A stretch of DNA of 7,534 nt from SAR324 cluster bacterium. Its GTDB lineage: Bacteria > SAR324 > XYD2-FULL-50-16. Under the pieces are notes generated by a model, which saw only the letters and a program-made list of their open reading frames with translations, did not search any database and had not been told where the DNA came from. The stretch's first letter is position 1. The number at the start of each line of letters is the position of its first letter. The stretch lies in NCBI GenBank assembly GCA_002401295.1, contig NVSR01000155.1:1-7534 (forward strand), given 5' to 3'. Made by a program: the position numbers and the translations under genes. This document shows, one piece after another, positions 1-6,510 of this stretch.

Positions 1-1321
1 TGCCGGTTTTGGTATTAAATTTAGCTTTATTTCCATATTGACTACGATGAGCTTCATCACTCACTACCACAATATTATGTCGCTCACTGAGTATGGGATG
101 ACTTGTTTCCTGCTCCAACAGCGCAAACTTTTGGATGGTAGTAAAAATAATGCCACCAGACTGACGGGAAGCTAAGATATCACGCAAGTCATCACGCCCT
201 CCTGCTTGTACGGGAGTCTGTTTCAAAGTCTCCGCAGCCATACTGAAGGTATTATACAGCTGACCATCCAAATCGTTGCGATCAGTCACAACCACAATGG
301 TGGGGTTATTCATCTCAGGCTGAGCCAACAATTTACCAGCATAACACACCATGGAAATCGACTTGCCCGAACCTTGAGTGTGCCATACTACTCCTGCCTT
401 TCCTGAGCCACGTGCTGTTTGGCCAGCGTAAACGACAGGAGCTTCCGCCACCATGCCCAAAGCCGGTTGCTGCATTGCAATCAGAGTGGCTTTGACCGCC
501 TCACGTACTGCATGGAATTGATGAAAACCCGCGATTTTTTTAATGAGTTTATCCCCATCTTGTTCAAATAAAACAAAATAGTGGATATAGTCCAAAAACA
601 ATTCAGGGTTAAAAAAGCCTTTAACCAGTGTTTCTAAAGAGTACTCAAAGAGGGGTTTATCCTTTTCATTTGCCAGTGTGCGCCAGGGTAAAAAACGTTC
701 TTTGCTGGCTGTTAATGAACCCACCCGAGCCGTCAGACCATCGCTCACAACCAGGGCCTCGTTAAAAACAAACAGGTCGGGAATTTCTTCTTTGTAGGTT
801 TGTAATTGCTGAAAAGCCGACCAAATATCAGCGTTATTGTCTGCAGGGTTTTTTAATTCAATAACTGCTAGAGGCAAGCCATTAATAAAGACAATCACAT
901 CAGGTCGCCGGTTGCCCTTTTTTCCGGTAATAGTGTATTGGTTCACGACTAAAAACTGATTATGATGAACATTGGCAAAATCTATCAGTTGTACATAGTC
1001 AGTTTTATCTCTGCCCTGATCTTTATAATCAACCTTAACGCCTTCCAGTAACAACTGGTGAAAGGCTTTATTGTTTTTAATCAATACCGGGGTTTCCGGT
1101 TTGGAAACTTGCTGGGCTACTTGCTCTAACACAAGCAGGGGAATATATGGGTTGATCACCTTCAGCTGGCTTAACAGACGCTCAAACAAAATAATTTGAC
1201 GGTAATCCTTCCTTTCCGGACTCTTCCCATCGGGAGCAAGATCGTAACCACATATAGAGTCGTAACCGATGGCTTGGAACCAGTTGAGACAAAGCTGTTC
1301 TAATTGGTCTTCAGTAATCAT
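1..1321 (-). CDS. hsdR: Type I restriction enzyme subunit R, N-terminal 440 codons (partial at window edge)
   Basis: HsdR is the motor and nuclease subunit of a type I R-M complex: it translocates DNA using ATP and cleaves unmethylated DNA far from the recognition site. The frame is open from the ATG at 1321 to the window edge; I checked every codon and found no stop. The N-terminus has the HSDR_N pattern (GYDLAPDGKSPERKDY near residues 25-40). A PD-(D/E)xK nuclease follows, with RPD (D141) and IELKNP (E155, K157). Then come Walker A TQGSGKS (K320, bases 359-379), motif Ib-like FTTIQKF, and the DEAH box followed by RSQYG (D422-H425, bases 47-58). Family members are about 1000 residues, so more than half lies outside the window. 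The ATG overlaps the stop of the upstream SIR2 gene as ATGA, with GGGGG at 1329-1333 as a ribosome site 7 nt upstream. Whether the rest is intact cannot be seen. Confidence 0.96.
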   Translation of the reverse strand, partial: MITEDQLEQLCLNWFQAIGYDSICGYDLAPDGKSPERKDYRQIILFERLLSQLKVINPYIPLLVLEQVAQQVSKPETPVLIKNNKAFHQLLLEGVKVDYKDQGRDKTDYVQLIDFANVHHNQFLVVNQYTITGKKGNRRPDVIVFINGLPLAVIELKNPADNNADIWSAFQQLQTYKEEIPDLFVFNEALVVSDGLTARVGSLTASKERFLPWRTLANEKDKPLFEYSLETLVKGFFNPELFLDYIHYFVLFEQDGDKLIKKIAGFHQFHAVREAVKATLIAMQQPALGMVAEAPVVYAGQTARGSGKAGVVWHTQGSGKSISMVCYAGKLLAQPEMNNPTIVVVTDRNDLDGQLYNTFSMAAETLKQTPVQAGGRDDLRDILASRQSGGIIFTTIQKFALLEQETSHPILSERHNIVVVSDEAHRSQYGNKAKFNTKTG

Positions 1322-2490
1322 TTCTTTACCCCCAAGTTCACTCTACGATCAGCAATATCAACTGCTAGTTCGATTAGCTTTGTTACCATTTGATGATATT
1401 TTTCAGTCTCATACCATATAGGCCGAATATTGATTGCAAATAACCTATCTTCTATTATTTGTTTTTTTTCTTCATTTTCAGGATATGAAATAATTGCGAA
1501 GTGATCTGGTATTGCAAACTGTTCACTATCCTTAACTTCCTTAAATAGCTCTAAAGTTTTGTCTTGAGCCAGAGAGCAACCCACAAATAAAAGAGAGTTA
1601 CTGATGTATATTTGACGAAGTGCTTTAGGCAATTGATTGCTGAAATTTATAGGATCACCATATGCATTCTTATATTCTTTTTCAGTAAAAACATATGTTT
1701 GTGATTGAGAGGCATCGCCATGAAGTTTTAAAATACACCGATTCCCCTTCAACAGGCTCTGTATAAAATTATTCCCTTGTTGAATCCCATGCATATAGCC
1801 ATCAATCAGGGGAGTACCCTTAATTTTAAATGTTTCTTCAATTAAGCAATCAAAGTTTGTAGTTACAATACAACCACTTGATAACCGTGGTAGAAGCTTA
1901 AACAACGGAGGGATTTTCTCTCGATCTTCATCTGAGTCATATATCGTGCGAAACCTAGTTGCTATATAATTTTTCAATTGATGCTCAGAAGCATCTGCAA
2001 TCTTTTGTGCAGCTTCTAAAAATTTATCTTCTTCTAGTAAGCAGCTAATATCTTGTGGATTAATATTCGTAATTTTATTACTGAGTGTTTTTAAAGCTTC
2101 ACCCCATAAAGGATAATTGGCTGCCTTAGATACACCCGCTCCTAAAAATGGTGTAATTTTATGCCTTCTAATTAATTCAATTAAATCTAAAAATACAGGT
2201 ATTTGATCTGAGCTCTTTAAAAAATCTATAGCTAGTGAATGTCGATTCTGAAGAAATTCATCACTCCAACTATCTAACTCATCGAGGTACAACTGCCTAT
2301 CTACCCAATATAAAATCTCACTCGCATCATATTTATATTCATTATTACTATCCTTTCGACTTCGAATAATTACGGCTTCTTCCCCACTAAAAGCAGAATT
2401 AAACTCCTCATTTGCGGAGTAACCTGCTTGCAGAAATAACTCAATTTTCTCAATTAACACCGAATTTTGTTTTACATTTTCAATTGGCAT
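1318..2490 (-). CDS. SIR2-like (SIR2_2 type) putative NAD-hydrolysing defence protein within the hsd operon
   Basis: The 390-residue protein has a SIR2-like Rossmann domain at about residues 108-310. Visible motifs are FLGAGVS (115-121), TTNFD (210-214; N212 and D214 match the sirtuin Q/TN-x-D pair), KLHGD (255-259; H257 matches the catalytic histidine) and FVGCSLAQD (302-310). No Cys4 zinc site of protein-deacylase sirtuins is seen. This fits the bacterial SIR2_2 group, whose characterised relatives in anti-phage systems (ThsA, DSR, SIR2-HerA, SIR2-APAZ) degrade NAD+. NADase activity here is inferred, not shown. Residues 1-105 match no domain I recognise and may sense a trigger or bind a partner. 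No signal peptide or membrane segment is evident. The gene sits between hsdS and hsdR and ends in an ATGA overlap with hsdR. The ATG at 2490 is preceded directly by GGGAGGGGG; an AUU start 15 codons upstream is possible. Sampled DNA looks AT-richer than hsdR. Confidence 0.9.
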   Translation of the reverse strand: MPIENVKQNSVLIEKIELFLQAGYSANEEFNSAFSGEEAVIIRSRKDSNNEYKYDASEILYWVDRQLYLDELDSWSDEFLQNRHSLAIDFLKSSDQIPVFLDLIELIRRHKITPFLGAGVSKAANYPLWGEALKTLSNKITNINPQDISCLLEEDKFLEAAQKIADASEHQLKNYIATRFRTIYDSDEDREKIPPLFKLLPRLSSGCIVTTNFDCLIEETFKIKGTPLIDGYMHGIQQGNNFIQSLLKGNRCILKLHGDASQSQTYVFTEKEYKNAYGDPINFSNQLPKALRQIYISNSLLFVGCSLAQDKTLELFKEVKDSEQFAIPDHFAIISYPENEEKKQIIEDRLFAINIRPIWYETEKYHQMVTKLIELAVDIADRRVNLGVKK

Positions 2491-2499
2491 CCCCCTCCC
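2491..2499 (-). promoter_or_regulatory. Ribosome binding site at the SIR2 gene ATG
   Basis: GGGAGGGGG lies directly against the ATG at 2490. Its best GGAGG core is only 3 nt from the start codon, which is shorter than usual. This leaves some doubt about the start; see the AGGAGGG site at 2545-2551. Confidence 0.5.
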
Positions 2500-2544
2500 A
2501 AGGTCAACTTTAAAATTTTCTGGAGTCGGTAAAATAGTCTTTCA

Positions 2545-2551
2545 CCCTCCT
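2545..2551 (-). promoter_or_regulatory. Strong Shine-Dalgarno AGGAGGG upstream of the SIR2 gene
   Basis: AGGAGGG is a near-perfect ribosome site, but it lies 54 nt upstream of the SIR2 ATG. It is 9 nt from an ATT codon (2533-2535) in the SIR2 frame, and 15 sense codons run from there to the ATG. A GTG that begins inside the SD would encode only an 11-residue peptide (VKDYFTDSRKF, then TAA). The site could serve an AUU start, a leader peptide, or be left over from a changed start codon. Confidence 0.4.
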
Positions 2552-2558
2552 AATTTTA

Positions 2559-2638
2559 TATAAAAACATACAATTAATAGTTGTGAACCAACCCTCTTTT
2601 CTTACTTTTTATTGCCAGTATGAAAACATACAATTAAT
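2559..2638. repeat. Two 20-bp direct repeats with an exact 60-bp period upstream of the SIR2 gene
   Basis: Copies at 2559-2578 and 2619-2638 read TAT(A/G)AAAACATACAATTAAT and agree at 19 of 20 positions. They are offset by exactly 60 bp, near five or six turns of the helix. Both lie just upstream of the SIR2 ribosome sites and at the 3' end of the decayed HTH gene. Binding sites for a regulator or a duplication scar are both possible. Confidence 0.7.
2618..2631. promoter_or_regulatory. Operator-like palindrome GTATG-AAAA-CATAC
   Basis: A perfect 5-bp dyad around a 4-bp A-tract lies within the right-hand copy of the 20-bp repeat. The left-hand copy (2558-2571) keeps the CATAC arm but has ATATA in the other. 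Such a dyad is typical of sites bound by dimeric HTH repressors. No T-run follows on either strand, so a terminator is unlikely. The binding protein is unknown. Confidence 0.4.
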
Positions 2639-2666
2639 TTTTCCTGAATTTTGGCACAGAGGAAGG

Positions 2667-2698
2667 TAATGTCGACAACATCTGTGTCATCGACATTA
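2667..2698. repeat. Inverted repeat, 9-bp arms with a 14-nt loop
   Basis: TAATGTCGA at 2667-2675 pairs perfectly with TCGACATTA at 2690-2698. It lies in the decayed HTH gene, in the codons for NVDDTDVVDI. No T-run follows directly on the minus strand. On the plus strand a run of six T comes only about 14 nt later, so terminator function is weakly supported. Confidence 0.45.
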
Positions 2699-2948
2699 GC
2701 TAGTTTAAGTCTTTTTTGAAGCTTTCCCCCTAAGCACGTAGTAGCTTTCAATTCCTCAGCATAATTAAAAAAATAGCGGTCAATGGTTCACTCATCAACG
2801 GCTAGATTTTTTGCTATTTGAGCTTTCGTAAAAATGATATTACCTTCCTACAAAAGACCTTCCAAAATCGGTTTTCCTCTAAATGAGCAAGGCATAAGAA
2901 TTATTTAATATGTTTTGTCTAGCTACAGCGGAAGTCATTAAATCATAC

Positions 2949-4352
2949 TCATATGACTACTTCCAAGGTTGTTTGGCAGGTATCAACTGAAAGCTCACCA
3001 GAGAGGAGTTTGGGGAGCAGAGTATCCCTTACACTTGCCAGAATTTTATTTTGATCTCCATTATTTTTGGCTTTTTTTAGATAACCACCCGCGATTTGAT
3101 CAAAAGCCCCTAATAACTCCATTGGATAATTCACCCATTGTAATTCGGATAGAGCCGTTGCATTAGCTCGCTGCCTTCCACTGGTTCCTGTCATTGTTTG
3201 CATTGCTTGTGATCGAAAGGAATCTTGTCTAGCAATTATGTAAGCAAGTGATGTTGGCCTTTCACCTAATGGACGCATCACTATATATTCAGTTGACCCC
3301 CAGCCAACCTGATCACCTTCCAAGAAATCTACATATGCGGTTTTACCATTTTGCAAACAGGGCGTTATACGAGCGAGTAAGGTATCACCATTAAGAAATT
3401 TAGTACCACTGCCCATTTTCTTTAAGATAACATCTCCTACTAAATGGCCTACAATAGGGACATTTTTCATATCAAGATAAGGAGCTATTTCTCCTTTCTT
3501 TAGTACTCGTTTCGGATTAAACGCAATAATCTTACCAAGGTTAGTTATTACCCAATCCTTTGGTATTTGGCCTAACTCTGATTCAACCAAGGTCTCGGGG
3601 AATAAGGCAGCAGTGTTCTTGAGTTGTTGTAGAGTTTTGGCGCTTAGTTGCCCGAGCTGTTCTATTGATTTGCCGCTGACAGCACACATAGCGGCACGTT
3701 CGATTTGTTCAGGTGTTGCACTTGCCTGCTTGGCTGCAATTTTAGCTTTTACTGGTTCGAAATCAATAAACCAGCTTTTAAAAATGGCTTGGGCGATTTG
3801 TTCAAGGGTTTGGTTGGTTTGCTGATTGAGTTCAATTTTAAAAGATAGCGAATCTAAGGTTTCTACAATAGAATCCTGTATATCTCTTGGTATTTTGGGG
3901 AGTTCGAGAGACCTTATATTGTATAGAGGTAACTTCCCCTGTGCTGAACCTACCTTTCTCGAAGTTATTTCATTCTGCCCCTCTAGGGAGGTCAAGTAAT
4001 AATAAATAAATCGAGGATTAAAAGACTCGTCAACATTAGTAATTCTCGCAGCATTTTCTGTAAGATTTACGTTATCCCATTTATCTTCAACATAGAAAAT
4101 CATGCCTATCGAATGCCCAACGATCGCTAAGCAAACATCATTCGTATTAACTATATACCGTTTTATACTTTCCCTAGTTTCTTTACTTAAATATTGGAGA
4201 TTATCCTTTTGAATTCTTCCATCTGTAATATCAACAAGTCTAATATATGGGTAAGGGGTTACGCCAGCATCTAACCTATGCCCTTTTGGAAGCCTCTTTC
4301 CACTTTTAACTTCAGCAATTTCCTCAACTCTTACAGTTCCCCAATCAGACAT
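2949..4352 (-). CDS. hsdS: Type I restriction-modification specificity subunit S
   Basis: HsdS chooses the bipartite DNA target for both methylation and cleavage and holds the HsdM and HsdR subunits together. The 467 residues show the usual two-fold plan. TRD1 is at about 1-155 (starts with VEEIAEVKSGKRLPKG). A central conserved helical region is at about 155-255 (LNQQTNQTLEQIAQAIFKSW, then an Ala/Gln/Glu-rich spacer). TRD2 is at about 256-410 (starts with ELGQIPKDWVITNLGKII). The distal conserved helix is at about 415-455 (ILASVRDTLLPKLLSGEL). Both TRDs are full size, so a functional split target is expected; its sequence cannot be read from the protein by eye. The ATG at 4352 overlaps the end of hsdM by 8 bp, so translation is probably coupled. 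Sampled lines of TRD1 are AT-richer than the central region (about 35% versus 48% GC), as expected if TRDs are exchanged. Confidence 0.96.
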   Translation of the reverse strand: MSDWGTVRVEEIAEVKSGKRLPKGHRLDAGVTPYPYIRLVDITDGRIQKDNLQYLSKETRESIKRYIVNTNDVCLAIVGHSIGMIFYVEDKWDNVNLTENAARITNVDESFNPRFIYYYLTSLEGQNEITSRKVGSAQGKLPLYNIRSLELPKIPRDIQDSIVETLDSLSFKIELNQQTNQTLEQIAQAIFKSWFIDFEPVKAKIAAKQASATPEQIERAAMCAVSGKSIEQLGQLSAKTLQQLKNTAALFPETLVESELGQIPKDWVITNLGKIIAFNPKRVLKKGEIAPYLDMKNVPIVGHLVGDVILKKMGSGTKFLNGDTLLARITPCLQNGKTAYVDFLEGDQVGWGSTEYIVMRPLGERPTSLAYIIARQDSFRSQAMQTMTGTSGRQRANATALSELQWVNYPMELLGAFDQIAGGYLKKAKNNGDQNKILASVRDTLLPKLLSGELSVDTCQTTLEVVI

Positions 4353-6012
4353 AATACCCCAACCCTGCCAAATTCTGTTTAATCTTATTTTCTAAACGAT
4401 CAGATTCTTCGAACTGTGTTTTCAACTTTACAGTGAACCGGGCCATTTTTTTAGCAAAGGGCTCGCCATCGTCTTCTTCTGGGACGGCACCGACATAACG
4501 GCCGGGTGTGAGAACATAGTCGTGCTTGGCAAGATCTTCCTGTTTGGCGGAATAACAAAAACCAGTTTCATTTTCATAAACTTCGCCTGTTTGCCAGTTA
4601 TGGAATGTTTCCGTGATTTTATTCAAATCCTCTTGAGTGAAGTCTCGCAGTACACGGCCCTTCATATAACCTAAGTTTCGCGCATCAATAAACAAGACTT
4701 CACCTGTACGATCTCGTAGGTTTCTACCACCAGCAGAGGTTCCACCTTTTTTATTTTTGCTTAAAAACCAGATACAGGCTGGAATTTGAGTATTGGTGAA
4801 GAGTTGACCGGGCAAAGCGACCATGCATTCCACCAAATCATTTTCGATCAGGCTTTGACGGATAACACCTTCGTTTTTGGTACTGGAACTCATGGAACCA
4901 TTCGCTAATAGCAAACCCATACTACCGGTGGGGGTCAAATGCCAAAGCATGTGCTGTATCCAGGCAAAGTTTGCGTTGCCCGAAGGCGGTTTGCCGTAAG
5001 CCCAACGAATATCATTTTCATCCAGGCCAGTATCCCACTCCTTCATATTGAAGGGTGGATTGGCCATCACAAAGTCGGCACGCAGGTCGGGATGTTGATC
5101 TTGGGTAAAGGTATTCGCCGGTTCTTTACCAAAGTTAAAATCGATGCCGCGAATAGCCATGTTCATGGCGGCTAGTTGCCAAGTGGTGTGATTGTATTCC
5201 TGTCCGTAGATGGAAACATCACCAATACGTCCCTGGTGTTCCGTAATAAAATTTTCTGACTGTACAAAAAAGCCACCGGAGCCCATGGCCGGATCATAGA
5301 CACGTCCCTTGAAGGGTTCCAGTATTTGTACGATTAAGCTGACAATGGATTTGGGCGTGTAGAACTGACCACCTTTTTTACCCTCAGCCAAAGCAAATTG
5401 TCCCAAAAAGTATTCGTAGACATGACCGAGGATATCCTTGCTGCTCAAGGTGGTATGAGTGAAAGGAATGGTGGCAATTAAATCGATCAGTTCCCCGAGT
5501 TTGGCTTGATCAATTTGTAGCTGGGTGTAGCGTTTGTTGAGCACACCTTTGAGTTTGGGGTTGTCTTGTTCGATGGCTTCTAAAGCATTGTCAATTAGCT
5601 GGCCCACGGAGCGGATCTTTTTGCCTTCCAATTCAATCTCACCGGTAATGACGACTTTGTTTTTGTTTTGCAAAAACTCCCAACGAGCAGCTTGTGGCAC
5701 CCAAAAGACGTTGGCTTCAGCATAGTAGTCGCGTTCTTCTAATTCCGTATTGATTTCGGCTTTGTATTCTTCGCCATCAGCACCGTCGAAATCCTCCGGG
5801 TCCAGGAAGTATTCATGATCTGGATTCTGGAATTGTGCGCTTAGCTCGTTGCGACGGATATCGAAGGAGTCACTGACATATTTAAGAAAGACCATGCCCA
5901 AAACGGTGTGTTTGTACTGGGCGGCGTCCAGAGTGGACCTTAGTTTATCCGCACTGGTCCAGAGTTTCTTCTCTAGCTCTTTGAGGAATTGTTGTTCTTC
6001 AGCGTTTGTCAT
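4345..6012 (-). CDS. hsdM: Type I restriction-modification N6-adenine methyltransferase subunit M
   Basis: HsdM uses S-adenosylmethionine to methylate adenine in the target set by HsdS; M2S1 is the stand-alone methyltransferase and also part of the restriction complex. At 555 residues it is within or slightly above the usual family size. An HsdM_N helical domain covers about residues 1-180. The N6_Mtase domain follows, with GGQFYTP (214-220), SAM-binding motif I DPAMGSGG (240-247; Met where Cys is common) and catalytic motif IV NPPF (318-321). All key motifs are present and the frame is unbroken. The start at 6012 is supported by AGAAGG 4 nt upstream. Its TGA (4345-4347) lies inside the start of hsdS, an 8-bp overlap. 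It is the first gene of the apparent hsd operon, with 498 nt of leader DNA before it. Confidence 0.97.
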   Translation of the reverse strand: MTNAEEQQFLKELEKKLWTSADKLRSTLDAAQYKHTVLGMVFLKYVSDSFDIRRNELSAQFQNPDHEYFLDPEDFDGADGEEYKAEINTELEERDYYAEANVFWVPQAARWEFLQNKNKVVITGEIELEGKKIRSVGQLIDNALEAIEQDNPKLKGVLNKRYTQLQIDQAKLGELIDLIATIPFTHTTLSSKDILGHVYEYFLGQFALAEGKKGGQFYTPKSIVSLIVQILEPFKGRVYDPAMGSGGFFVQSENFITEHQGRIGDVSIYGQEYNHTTWQLAAMNMAIRGIDFNFGKEPANTFTQDQHPDLRADFVMANPPFNMKEWDTGLDENDIRWAYGKPPSGNANFAWIQHMLWHLTPTGSMGLLLANGSMSSSTKNEGVIRQSLIENDLVECMVALPGQLFTNTQIPACIWFLSKNKKGGTSAGGRNLRDRTGEVLFIDARNLGYMKGRVLRDFTQEDLNKITETFHNWQTGEVYENETGFCYSAKQEDLAKHDYVLTPGRYVGAVPEEDDGEPFAKKMARFTVKLKTQFEESDRLENKIKQNLAGLGYYV

Positions 6013-6510
6013 TCATCCTTCTCTAGTTAAAACGTCTTTAGCTACTTGTAGTCTTCCCTATTGATCTACTACTGCAGGGAATTGAAATTTTCAGGTTTGC
6101 TCTTTCAAGCTCATATTCACGATAGGCGAATCATTTCTCTCATCAATTTGCCAAATTTCTCATATTTTTAAACTGTAAAGTTGGCTAACTCCTTAATTAA
6201 TGGATTTAATAGACTCTGCCTATTATGATTTTTCCTGAAGGCTACCACCTCCACATAAGCTAATAAAATCAATCAAATGAGGCAAGATGAAAAATAGTTT
6301 GGAGGCACTGGTAGATCTGAGGTTACGGGCCTAGCCTATTCAAGATCATACAAAAGGAATTGTGGAGCAGACATGTTTTCATTCTTAACAATGGCACTCA
6401 AAGTTGCGATTGCCCCTGACCTTGTCTCAACTCTGGAACCACCAAGATCCGGTTGCGATAAACTTATAGTTTTCTTCAAGCAGGGAGGGATGAGTCAGGC
6501 AAAGGGATGA
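6013..6510. other. Intergenic gap between the mrr region and hsdM
   Basis: This 498-nt stretch has no gene I can name and should contain the hsdM promoter, although no convincing -35/-10 pair stands out. A PacI-type palindrome TTAATTAA is at about 6193-6200. On the minus strand a stop-interrupted frame near 6060-6160 reads like protein (ERNDSPIVNMSLKEQT, stop, KFQFPAVVDQ, stop). Another near 6340-6500 includes LGGSRVETRSGAIATL. On the plus strand, 6373-6510 is a 45-codon frame with no clear ribosome site. These look like fragments of decayed genes, but no family is recognised. Confidence 0.5.
6260..6294 (+). repeat. Diverged direct repeat, left copy
   Basis: The segment with CTAATAAAATCAATCAAATG and GGCAAGATGAAAA is similar, with small gaps, to 7366-7399 (CTAACAAAATCAAAATGATG, GAGCAAGTTGAAAA). 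The two lie in the same orientation on either side of the damaged mrr gene. They could be ends or leaders of related mobile elements, or chance similarity in AT-rich DNA. Confidence 0.35.

Larger units (their letters stand above)
2602..2938 (-). pseudogene. Remnant of a small HTH DNA-binding protein gene
   Basis: A start ATG at 2938, 10 nt after the hsdS stop, opens MTSAVARQNILNNSYALLI and ends at a TAG (2879-2881). A second frame, open apart from stops at 2848-2850 (TAG) and 2788-2790 (TGA), reads GNIIFTKAQIAKNLAVDE, stop, TIDRYFFNYAEELKA, then CLGGKLQKRLKLANVDD, and finishes at 2602-2604 (TAA). TKAQIAKNLAVDE-x-TIDRY looks like a helix-turn-helix. The order (NILNN start, HTH, G-K-LK segment) resembles small DNA-binding proteins I recall near hsd and Fic genes, but the family name is from memory and unconfirmed. 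The TGA stands where an Arg (CGA) would fit, as after a C-to-T change. At least one frameshift and two stops, plus loss of the expected C-terminal part, make it a decayed gene. Confidence 0.5.

Noticed and set aside
1318..2490. Protein deacylase (classical sirtuin) function for the SIR2 protein
   Set aside because: No zinc-binding cysteine quartet, and the motif style (FLGAGVS, TTNFD, FVGCSL) is that of SIR2_2 defence proteins.
2667..2698. Inverted repeat as a transcription terminator between hsdS and the SIR2 gene
   Set aside because: No T-run follows on the transcribed (minus) strand, and the repeat falls in Asp/Val codons of the decayed gene, which explains the symmetry.
2969..6064. Plus-strand reading frames of about 60-80 codons within hsdS and hsdM
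   Set aside because: They lie opposite well-supported genes, have no family features and are shadows of the coding strand.
6373..6510. 45-codon plus-strand gene
   Set aside because: No ribosome site, no known motif, opposite in strand to all real genes here; more likely chance or debris.
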